64,000 nt of DNA. Origin: Pempheris klunzingeri (Eukaryota > Chordata > Actinopteri > Acropomatiformes > Pempheridae). Of this stretch, positions 19,379 to 30,360 are shown in pieces (position 1 is the first letter of the stretch; each line of letters begins with the position of its first letter). The notes under the pieces are model-generated. The model saw nothing but the letters and a program-made list of their open reading frames with translations. It ran no database searches and had not been told where the DNA came from. The stretch lies in assembly GCF_042242105.1 (NCBI RefSeq), contig NC_092035.1:55001-119000 (forward strand), given 5' to 3'. A program made the position numbers and the translations under genes.

Positions 19379-22300
19379 ATGAAGCTGCAAACAGTCGTCC
19401 TGCTGCTCTGCTGCTGCTGCTCAGGTAACGTCAGCGCATCCCGGCGAGGCACCGCTTCACTGCATTACTGTTATTCTACATTAAACTACTATTCTACATG
19501 TAAACTACTATTCTACACGTAAACTACTATTCTACATTAAACTACTATTCTACACGTAAACTGTTATTCTACATTAAACTACTATTCTACACGTAAACTA
19601 CTATTCTACATTAAACTACTATTCTACACGTAAACTACTATTCTACATTAAACTACTATTCTACACGTAAACTACTATTCTACACGTAAACTGTTATTCT
19701 ACATTAAACTACTATTCTACACGTAAACTACTATTCTACATTAAACTACTATTCTACACGTAAACTACTATTCTACATTAAACTACTATTCTACATGTAA
19801 ACTGTTATTCTACATTAAACTACTATTCTACACGTAAACTACTATTCTACATTAAACTACTATTCTACACGTAAACTGTTATTCTACATTAAACTACTAT
19901 TCTACACGTAAACTACTATTCTACATTAAACTACTATTCTACACGTAAACTACTATTCTACATTAAACTACTATTCTACACGTAAACTACTATTCTACAC
20001 GTAAACTACTATTCTACATTAAACTACTATTCTACACGTAAACTGTTATTCTACATTAAACTACTATTCTACACGTAAACTACTATTCTACACGTAAACT
20101 ACTATTCTACATGTAAACTGTTATTCTACACGTAAACTGTTATTCTACATGTAAACTACTATTCTACATGTAAACTACACGTAAACTACTATTCTACACG
20201 TAAACTACTATTCTACATGTAAACTACTCTAATTATTCATCTCAAAATGTTCACCTTTGATCTCATGTAATGACCTCATCTTTGTCTTTGCTGAAATGTT
20301 TGACTTTCTCAAAAATGTTTTTATCTGAAAATGTTCTGTAATTTTCTCATTTTGTCTCAGAGAGTCAAAACGTTTCACGTGTTCTTGTTTTAATGACTTA
20401 ATGAATTTGTTCATTTTTAAATAAAAGTGCAGAAACCCAGAGTTCACAGTTCAAACGCCGCTGATGATCCAAACACAGTTAATAGTTTAACAGAGTTAAA
20501 GAGAACGACAGGAAACCGAAAAGTTCCTGCTGGGAAACAGAATTATCAGTAAAACACCAATAAATACACATAAATACACACTAACCCAAGCGAGGAACGA
20601 CTCTGCTGAGTGAAGTACATGGAGTATTTAAAGAAGTACAAATACACAAACACAAGAAATATAGGAAGAAATACACATATATGTGTACAAGTACTAACAT
20701 AATACTACCATATGTAGTAAGAGTATTTAAATGTGTACAAATTTACAAATACGTACACATACGTAGAGATGTACAACATGTATGTGAATGTGGACATGTA
20801 TGTGATAGCGTACATGTATGTGATGGCGTACATGTATGTGATGGCGTACATGTATGTGAATGTAGACATGTATGTGAATGTGGACATGTATGTGATAGCG
20901 TACATGTATGTGAATGTGGACATGTATGTGATGGCGTACATGTATGTGAATGTAGACATGTATGTGAATGTGGACATGTATGTGAATGTGGACATGTATG
21001 TGAATGTGGACATGTATGTGATGGCGTACATGTATGTGAATGTAGACATGTATGTGAATGTGGACATGTATGTGATAGCGTACATGTATGTGAATGTGGA
21101 CATGTATGTGATAGCATACATGTATGTGAATGTGGACGTGTATGTGATGGCGTACATGTATGTGAATGTAGACATGTATGTGAATGTGGACATGTATGTG
21201 AATGTGGACATGTATGTGATAGCGTACATGTATGTGAATGTGGACGTGTATGTGAATGTGGACATGTATGTGAATGTGGACATGTATGTGAATGTAGACA
21301 TGTATGTGAATGTGGACATGTATGTGAATGTGGACATGTATGTGATAGCGTACATGTATGTGAATGTAGACATGTATGTGAATGTGGACATGTATGTGAA
21401 TGTAGACATGTATGTGAATGTGGACATGTATGTGATAGCGTACATGTATGTGAATGTGGACATGTGTGTGATAGCGTACATGTATGTGAATGTGGACGTG
21501 TATGTGATGGCGTACATGTATGTGAATGTAGACATGTATGTGAATGTGGACATGTATGTGAATGTGGACATGTATGTGAATGTAGACATGTATGTGAATG
21601 TAGACATGGATGTGAATGTGGACATGTATGTGATAGCGTACATGTATGTGAATGTGGGCATGTATGTGATAGCGTACATGTATGTGAATGTGGACATGTA
21701 TGTGATGGCGTACGTGTATGTGAATATGGACATGTATATGATAGCGTACATGTATGTGATAGCGTACATGTATGTGATAGTGTACGTGTATGTGATGGCG
21801 TACATGTATGTGATAGCGTACGTGTATGTGAATGTGGACATGTATATGATAGCGTACATGTATGTGATAGCGTACTTGTATGTGATGGCGTACATGTATG
21901 TGATAGCGTACATGTATGTGATAGTGTACGTGTATGTGATGGCGTACATGTATGTGATAGCGTACATGTATGTGAATGTGGACATGTATGTGATAGCGTA
22001 CTTGTATGTGATGGCGTACTTGTATGTGAATGTGGACATGTATGTGATAGCGTACTTGTATGTGAATGTGGACATGTATGTGATGGCGTACGTGTATGTG
22101 AATGTGGACATGTATGTGATAGCGTACTTGTATGTGAATGTGGACATGTATGTGATAGCGTACATGTATATGAATGTGGACATGTATGTGATAGCGTACA
22201 TGTATGTGATAGCGTACATGTATGTGAATGTGGACATGTATGTGATAGCGTACATGTATGTGAATGTGGACATGTATGTGATAGCGTACATGTATGTGAT

Positions 22301-25300
22301 AGCGTACTTGTATGTGATGGCGTACGTGTATGTGAATGTGGACATGTATGTGATAGCGTACATGTATGTGATAGCGTACTTGTATGTGAATGTGGACATG
22401 TATGTGATGGCGTACGTGTATGTGAATGTGGACATGTATGTGATAGCGTACTTGTATGTGAATGTAGACATGTATGTGAATGTGGACATGTATGTGATAG
22501 TGTACATGTATGTGATAGCGTACATGTATGTGAATGTGGACATGTATGTGATAGCGTACATGTATGTGATAGCGTACATGTATGTGATAGCGTACGTGTA
22601 TGTGAACGTGGACATGTATGTGATAGCGTACATGTATGTGATAGCGTACATGTATGTGATAGCGTACGTGTATGTGATGGCGTACATGTATGTGATAGCT
22701 CACGTGTATGTGATAGCGTACTTGTATGTGATGGCGTACGTGTATGTGAATGTGGACATGTATGTGATAGCGTACGTGTATGTGATAGCGTACTTGTATG
22801 TGAATGTGGACATGTATGTGATAGCGTACTTGTATGTGATGGCGTACATGTATGTGATGGCGTACTTGTATGTGATAGCGTACATGTATGTGATAGCGTA
22901 CTTGTATGTGATGGCGTACATGTATGTGATAGCGTACATGTATGTGATAGCGTACTTGTATGTGATGGCGTACATGTATGTGATAGCGTACATGTATGTG
23001 ATAGCGTACTTGTATGTGAATGTGGACATGTATGTGATAGCGTACTTGTATGTGAATGTGGACATGTATGTGATAGCGTACATGTATGTGATAGCGTACA
23101 TGTATGTGATAGTGTACGTGTATGTGATGGCGTACATGTATGTGATAGCGTACGTGTATGTGAATGTGGACATGTATGTGATAGCGTACATGTATGTGAT
23201 AGCGTACTTGTATGTGAATGTGGACGTGTATGTGATGGCGTACGTGTATGTGAATGTGGACATGTATGTGATAGCGTACATGTATGTGATAGCGTACTTG
23301 TATGTGATGGCGTACATGTATGTGATAGCGTACATGTATGTGATAGTGTACGTGTATGTGATGGCGTACATGTATGTGATAGCGTACGTGTATGTGAATG
23401 TGGACATGTATGTGAATGTGGACATGTATGTGAATGTAGACATGTATGTGAATGTAGACATGTATGTGATAGCGTACATGTATGTGAATGTGGGCATGTA
23501 TGTGATAGCGTACATGTATGTGAATGTGGACATGTATGTGATGGCGTACGTGTATGTGAATATGGACATGTATATGATAGCGTACATGTATGTGATAGCG
23601 TACATGTATGTGATAGTGTACGTGTATGTGATGGCGTACATGTATGTGATAGCGTACGTGTATGTGAATGTGGACATGTATGTGATAGCGTACTTGTATG
23701 TGATGGCGTACTTGTATGTGAATGTGGACATGTATGTGATAGCGTACATGTATGTGATAGCGTACTTGTATGTGAATGTGGACATGTATGTGATGGCGTA
23801 CGTGTATGTGAATGTGGACATGTATGTGATAGCGTACTTGTATGTGAATGTGGACATGTATGTGATAGCGTACATGTATGTGAATGTGGACATGTATGTG
23901 ATAGCGTACATGTATGTGATAGCGTACTTGTATGTGATGGCGTACGTGTATGTGAATGTGGACATGTATGTGATAGCGTACATGTATGTGATAGCGTACT
24001 TGTATGTGAATGTGGACATGTATGTGATGGCGTACGTGTATGTGAATGTGGACATGTATGTGATAGCGTACTTGTATGTGAATGTAGACATGTATGTGAA
24101 TGTGGACATGTATGTGATAGTGTACATGTATGTGATAGCGTACATGTATGTGAATGTGGACATGTATGTGATAGCGTACATGTATGTGATAGCGTACATG
24201 TATGTGAATGTGGACATGTATGTGATAGCGTACATGTATGTGATAGCGTACGTGTATGTGAATGTGGACATGTATGTGATAGCGTACATGTATGTGATAG
24301 CGTACATGTATGTGATAGCGTACGTGTATGTGATGGCGTACATGTATGTGATAGCTCACGTGTATGTGATAGCGTACTTGTATGTGATAGCGTACTTGTA
24401 TGTGAATGTGGACATGTATGTGATAGCGTACGTGTATGTGATAGCGTACTTGTATGTGAATGTGGACATGTATGTGATAGCGTACTTGTATGTGATGGCG
24501 TACATGTATGTGATGGCGTACTTGTATGTGATAGCGTACATGTATGTGATAGCATACTTGTATGTGATGGCGTACATGTATGTGATAGCGTACATGTATG
24601 TGATAGCGTACTTGTATGTGAATGTGGACATGTATGTGATAGCGTACTTGTATGTGATGGCGTACATGTATGTGATAGCGTACATGTAAGTGATAGCGTA
24701 CATGTATGTGATAGCGTACTTGTATGTGATGGCGTACATGTATGTGATAGCGTACATGTATGTGATAGCGTACTTGTATGTGATGGCGTACATGTATGTG
24801 ATAGCGTACATGTAAGTGATAGCGTACATGTATGTGATAGCGTACATGTATGTGATAGTGTACGTGTATGTGATGGCGTACATGTATGTGATAGCGTACA
24901 TGTATGTGAATGTGGACATGTATGTGATAGCGTACATGTATGTGATAGCGTACTTGTATGTGAATGTGGACGTGTATGTGATGGCGTACGTGTATGTGAA
25001 TGTGGACATGTATGTGATAGCGTACATGTATGTGATAGCGTACTTGTATGTGATGGCGTACATGTATGTGATAGCGTACGTGTATGTGAATGTGGACATG
25101 TATGTGATAGCGTACATGTATGTGATAGCGTACATGTATGTGAATGTGGACATGTATGTGATAGCGTACATGTATGTGATAGCGTACGTGTATGTGAATG
25201 TGGACATGTATGTGATAGCGTACATGTATGTGATAGCGTACTTGTATGTGAATGTGGACGTGTATGTGATGGCGTACGTGTATGTGAATGTGGACATGTA

Positions 25301-27728
25301 TGTGATAGCGTACATGTATGTGATAGCGTACTTGTATGTGATGGCGTACGTGTATGTGAATGTGGACATGTATGTGATAGCGTACATGTATGTGATAGCG
25401 TACATGTATGTGAATGTGGACATGTATGTGATAGCGTACATGTATGTGATAGCGTACATGTATGTGAATGTGGACATGTATGTGATAGCGTACTTGTATG
25501 TGAATGTGGACGTGTATGTGATGGCGTACATGTATGTGATAGCGTACATGTAAGTGATAGCGTACATGTATGTGATAGCGTACTTGTATGTGATGGCGTA
25601 CATGTATGTGATAGCGTACATGTATGTGATAGCGTACTTGTATGTGATGGCGTACATGTATGTGATAGCGTACATGTAAGTGATAGCGTACATGTATGTG
25701 ATAGCGTACATGTATGTGATAGTGTACGTGTATGTGATGGCGTACATGTATGTGATAGCGTACGTGTATGTGAATGTGGACATGTATGTGATAGCGTACA
25801 TGTATGTGATAGCGTACTTGTATGTGAATGTGGACGTGTATGTGATGGCGTACGTGTATGTGAATGTGGACATGTATGTGATAGCGTACATGTATGTGAT
25901 AGCGTACTTGTATGTGATGGCGTACATGTATGTGATAGCGTACGTGTATGTGAATGTGGACATGTATGTGATAGCGTACATGTATGTGATAGCGTACATG
26001 TATGTGAATGTGGACATGTATGTGATAGCGTACGTGTATGTGAATGTGGACATGTATGTGATAGCGTACATGTATGTGATAGCGTACTTGTATGTGATGG
26101 CGTACGTGTATGTGAATGTGGACATGTATGTGATAGCGTAGCGTACTTGTATGTGATGGCGTACGTGTATGTGAATGTGGACATGTATGTGATAGCGTAC
26201 ATGTATGTGAATGTGGACGTGTATGTGATGGCGTACGTGTATGTGAATGTGGACATGTATGTGATAGCGTACATGTATGTGATAGCGTACTTGTATGTGA
26301 TGGCGTACGTGTATGTGAATGTGGACATGTATGTGATAGCGTAGCGTACTTGTATGTGATGGCGTACGTGTATGTGAATGTGGACATGTATGTGATAGCG
26401 TACATGTATGTGAATGTGGACATGTATGTGATAGCGTACATGTATGTGAATGTGGACATGTATGTGATAGCGTACTTGTATGTGAATGTGGACGTGTATG
26501 TGATGGCGTACGTGTATGTGAATGTGGACATGTATGTGAATGTGGACATGTATGTGATAGCGTACATGTATGTGATGGTGGAGGTGAAAGTGGAGCTGCT
26601 CAGATCTCAGATCAGCCTGCAGGACGATCTCACTTCAGGTTTTCACACTTCCTGTTGAGGCCGATGGCGACGAGCGGCGCCTCAGCTGGCCGACGAAGAC
26701 AACATCTGTATTTAGACCAGTGATGATGATGATGATGATGATGATGATGGTGATGAAGATGATGAAGATGATGGTGAAGATGATGGTGAAGATGATGGTG
26801 ATGAAGATGATGATGGGTGGTGAAGATGATGATGGTTATGATGATGGTGATGAAGATGATGGTGAAGATGATGGTGATGAAGATGATGATGGGTGGTGAA
26901 GATGATGATGATGGTGATGAAGATGATGGTGAAGATGATGGTGATGAAGATGAGTGGTGAAGATGATGATGGTGATGAAGATGATGATGATGGTGATGAT
27001 GATGGTGATGAAGATGATGGTGAAGATGATGGTGATGAAGATGATGATGGGTGGTGAAGATGATGATGGTGATGATGAAGATGATGGTGATGAAGATGAT
27101 GATGGGTGGTGAAGATGATGATGGTGATGATGATGGTGATGATGATGATGGTGGTGATGATGATGAAGCGCTGATGAAGGGCGCTGCCTGACCTTCACAC
27201 TCACTTTGATGGCAGCTTTTATTCTGAAAATCCACACTAATGTTTGCTGTTGTGTCGGTCAGATGCCAAAGGGGCGGGGCCTGAGGCGGGGCACCGTGAT
27301 GTGGCGGCGTCCCGCGATCAGGCTAACAGATTCTTGGACAGACTACGGAGACCCAGGAGGAACATCTGGGACCGCAGCAGGCCAGATGTTCAGCAGTGGA
27401 TCCAGCAGCTGAGGAACATGGGATACGACGAGGCGGTGCGTTTAATACAAAACACGATGACACGATATTTATTACAAATCATCGTCGTTTAAATCTTCAT
27501 GAAGACTTTGTTTCATGGTTGAAAGCTCCAGAAAAAACAACAATTATTTTGAAAGGTCACAAACGCTTCCTGTTTCAGAGGCTGGAGGCGGACCTGTCCT
27601 ACTGGATGGACCAAAGGCGCTCCTCTGATCAGGGGCGTCAGCATCAGTACGACGAGAACGCCGCCGTGGGGCCGCGGGACGCCTCGTCCTACAGACACGG
27701 CGCCGACGTCAACTACGACTATTATTGA
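19379..27728 (+). CDS. ecrg4: Augurin / ECRG4 secreted peptide precursor
   Basis: ECRG4 is a secreted or surface-tethered peptide precursor linked to growth control and neuroendocrine signalling. Exons: 19379-19424 (signal peptide MKLQTVVLLLCCCCS, donor GTAACG), 27263-27435, and 27579-27728. The last two are secure: ANRFLDRLRRPRRNIWDR, PDVQQWIQQLRNMGYDEA, LEADLSYWMDQ and the C-terminus HGADVNYDYY match human augurin, including the dibasic processing site RRPRR before NIWDR. The first exon is inferred from strand, signal peptide and matching phase 1 junction; direct joining gives 122 aa against 148 in human. The missing part corresponds to the segment after the human signal peptide, and I could not find that exon. 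Intron 1 (7.8 kb) is almost all tandem repeat. In human the gene is also near ST6GAL2. Poly(A) signal at 27778-27783. Confidence 0.88.
19470..20226. repeat. 18-19-bp minisatellite in ecrg4 intron 1
   Basis: About 40 units of TACTATTCTACACGTAAAC, TACTATTCTACATTAAAC and TGTTATTCTACATTAAAC. It starts roughly 45 bases after the exon 1 donor. Unit types alternate (ACACG versus ACATT), indicating a two-unit higher-order pattern. Confidence 0.95.
20227..20777. other. Spacer between the two large arrays of ecrg4 intron 1
   Basis: AT-rich, with TTTGTCTCAG-like acceptor words, but no frame resembling the missing ecrg4 exon. Near the end, ACACATACGTAGAGATGTAC looks like decayed array sequence. Confidence 0.4.
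20778..26577. repeat. Giant 18-bp minisatellite, about 320 units (5.8 kb), in ecrg4 intron 1
   Basis: Units share CATGTATGTGA and end in one of three ways: ATGTGGA, TAGCGTA or TGGCGTA; CTTG and CGTG variants replace CATG. The 18-bp period keeps most frames free of stops on both strands, producing hypothetical proteins of up to about 1,900 residues that are only six-residue repeats. Larger duplications are visible: the unique word TAGCTCAC at 22696 recurs at 24352, exactly 92 units (1,656 bp) later. TGGGCATG at 21655 recurs at 23491, 102 units later, so blocks were copied and later changed in length. Four units carry TGTAAGTG. Two near the right end contain a 5-bp GCGTA insertion. Confidence 0.98.
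26720..27170. repeat. GAT/GAA trinucleotide-rich array in ecrg4 intron 1
   Basis: GATGATGGTGATGAAGATGA-type repeats with higher-order copies separated by a GGGTGGTGAAGATGATGATG word that recurs at about 70-130-bp intervals. The array ends about 95 bp before the acceptor of the next ecrg4 exon. Confidence 0.95.
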
Positions 27729-27777
27729 TGTGAAGTTATTGATCGTGATCAGCTGGACGTCACATGACTAAACACTA

Positions 27778-27783
27778 AATAAA
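27778..27783 (+). terminator. ecrg4: ecrg4 polyadenylation signal
   Basis: AATAAA 50 nt after the stop codon at 27726-27728. Confidence 0.8.
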
Positions 27784-27789
27784 GACATC

Positions 27790-28259
27790 AGAATCAGACT
27801 GGTATGTTTGTGTCACTCTGCAGCTTCCTCTCTGGTCAGGATGGTGAAGGTTGTGTTTTCAGACGCTTTAACCCTAACCCTGAACGTCACACGTGGATGA
27901 TTTTTAAACCTTAAACTTTATTTTCTGCTCGCCTGAGATCACCGTCGGTCCTCAGGGACTGTCAGGAGGCGACGTGGAGGGAAAGTGATCCTCAGGACGG
28001 GTCGATAACACGAGGAACCATCTCAACCAGACTTCATTCAGTTTTTGTTCGTTTCAATTCTTCTTCACTAAAGAAACTGACTGAAGTTTTAAAATGTTAC
28101 CTTCAGACAGCCAGCGGCCTCACAGCTACAGCAGCCAATGATGATGATGATGATGAAGATGAAGATGATGAAGCATAAACCTCCTGCTGAGGTTCTGTGG
28201 AGGCAGAAATAAAAATAATCAGTGTGAACATAAATGACAGCATCTGATAGCCAGCAGCT

Positions 28260-28330
<71 letters not shown>

Positions 28331-28429
28331 TAGGCAGGCTGACAGATTGGATTTTAGGAGTAAAAATATTTTTTCCTCCAAATAAAAGGTTTCGAGGGGG
28401 GGTGGCTGGGTCCAGGTCGGGGGGGTCTG
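27790..28429. other. Intergenic with a (CA)n tract
   Basis: No gene seen. A GATGAAGAT run lies near 28138-28172 and an uninterrupted (AC)n tract of about 33 units at 28263-28329. Confidence 0.6.
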
Positions 28430-29427
28430 ATGCTAGAGGCGGAGACAGCTGTGGTCTCCAGATGGAGCTCCTCAGGGACGTCGGCCATCTTGAGTGTCTT
28501 CTCCTTCAGCGACTCCCGAGATCAGAACCCCCTCGGATACTCCAGGGACCCCAAACAGGGTGGGAGTTTTCAGTCTTCAGTCAGTCTTCAGTTTTCAGTC
28601 AGTTTTCAGTTTTCAGTCCAGCAGGAAGTCTGATTCCTGCTACAGAGTCCACTTCAAGCCCTGCTGTCACCATTCAGAACCTCATAGGGAAAACATGCCT
28701 TTTAACAGCAACACATCCTGCAGATATAAAGTGTGGTTTTCATCATGGTTGTGATGACAGGAAGTGACTTGAAGATGATCAGGTGACAAACAGGTGTGTC
28801 TGTCCTCAGGTGAGAAACCTAACATGTACTCACGTCACCGCTTCCTGTAAACTATCAGAGTAAAAGCCCCGGGGAGTTTAGCTAAATCCTGTAACATGTT
28901 TCTGGCCTGAGCTCACACAGATCCGGTGTCACGTGATTCCCACAGAGACGATCCTGTCAGACCTCACTACGGCGACCCGTCGACCTCCCCGAGACGGCGG
29001 CCGCTACAGGCTACAGAGGTTACGGAGCTGGACACACTCCCAGCATGCACTGGGGCCAGGTCCCATCTGAGCTGTGAGCGGAGTTCTCCTGTGAGTGTTC
29101 TCACTTTTCTCTTCAATGTTGAGTTTGTGTTTCAGATTTCACCACTAAGATGGCGCCGATAACCCATCTGTGATTCTGACGGCGGTCAGTTTGGTGTGTG
29201 AAGCGTGTGTCCTCCTCCATCATCTCCCTTTTCTTCTTACTCCTCTTCCTCAGATGACACGTCCGCGGCCAGCAGTCCCATCCTCCCCCTCCTCCGTCTC
29301 CCACGATGCCTTGCGGGTGTTGTGCCGCAGCAGAAGTTACACTCGCCTGCAGCTGCTCACCAACATGATGCATGCTGGGAGTTTTTTACTGTCATGCACG
29401 TGTTTGTTCACACACATTGATCGCTGA
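28430..29427 (+). other. Possible exons of an unrecognised plus-strand gene
   Basis: Three open blocks are bounded by plausible splice sites. The first ends SDSRDQNPLGYSRDPKQ at a CAGG|GTGGGA donor near 28560. The second, about 28950-29091, reads DDPVRPHYGDPSTSPRR and ends at CCT|GTGAGT. The third starts after CTTCCTCAG at 29253, reads HDALRVLCRSRSYTRLQLL, and stops at 29427. The phases can be made to agree if the second block uses the acceptor just before ACGATCC. I recognise no family and cannot find a credible first exon. The ATG at 28430 lacks a supporting promoter. It may equally be non-coding; confidence is low. Confidence 0.2.
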
Positions 29428-29890
29428 GTTTATGACAGGAGCTTTTAATCTGAAGAATGAACCCGCCAGAATAAAAGCATGACGAGGTTTATGTGTTAGA
29501 TTTAACATGTTTATCTTAAATAAATTAAATATTTCATCATTTCTGCTGGTTTTATCATTTGGCAACTTTTATTTTGGATTTATTCTGTTTTCATCAGTAT
29601 TCACTGTTCAAGTTGTAAAAATGTGTCAGAGAGCAGAATCTGCTGAAATAAAACCAGAGCTCAGTTCACTGGATCACCTGGCCCCCCTCTGTGGACCCCC
29701 CCCCCTGCAGTCAGAGCAGGAGGCTTTAAACCCAGAGAAGAAGAGCAAGTGTCTGAACACGCCTCTTCTTATTTCAACTCTTTTTTCAATGGAGTTCTGA
29801 ATTGACGTCACAGACATGAGCTCACCCCCCCCCACCCCCCGTCTCTTCTTACAGTGTGGACGCTATTTAAAGAGCAGCGCATGAAGCTGA
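29428..29890. other. Intergenic; no gene seen
   Basis: AT-rich then C-rich (29691-29706 and 29825-29840) sequence with no splice-supported coding frame. Confidence 0.45.
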
Positions 29891-29899
29891 GCATCACTT

Positions 29900-30180
29900 C
29901 AGCTGCACACAGGGACCACCACAGACCTGCAGGGACCACCACAGACCACCACAGACCTGCAGGGACCACCACAGACCACCACAGACCTGCAGGGACCACC
30001 ACAGACCACCACAGACCTGCAGGGACCACCACAGACCTGCAGGGACCACCACAGACCACCACAGACCTGCAGGGACCACCAGAGACCTACAGAGACCTGC
30101 AGGGACCAACAGGGATCCACAGAGACCTGCAGGGACCAACAGGGACCAACAGGGACCAACAGGGATCCACATAGATCCAC
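29900..30180. repeat. 20-30-bp minisatellite upstream of the TMT opsin
   Basis: Units of GACCACCACAGACCTGCAGG with and without an extra ACCACCACA, changing to GGACCAACAG and GATCCACATA variants towards the right end. It lies 180 bp upstream of the opsin start. The CTGCAG core recurs in each full unit. Confidence 0.93.
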
Positions 30181-30360
30181 ATAGATCCAGACCAGAGCTC
30201 AGGCCAATGGGGAAACTGAGTGGAACCTGATCAGACCGGAATAAAAAGCTTATTGATCATTTTCTTTCGGGATGGAGCGACGCCACAGGTCCACTCTTCT
30301 TCGTCCCTCTTCATCACGCTGACTCCTCCTCGGCACGTCAGCTGGTGGTTCGCTCCAAAG

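Noticed and set aside
20681-26567. Open frames of up to about 1,900 codons on both strands
   Set aside because: They exist only because the 18-bp satellite has a period divisible by three. The predicted proteins are six-residue repeats with no domain, and several frames are open at once.
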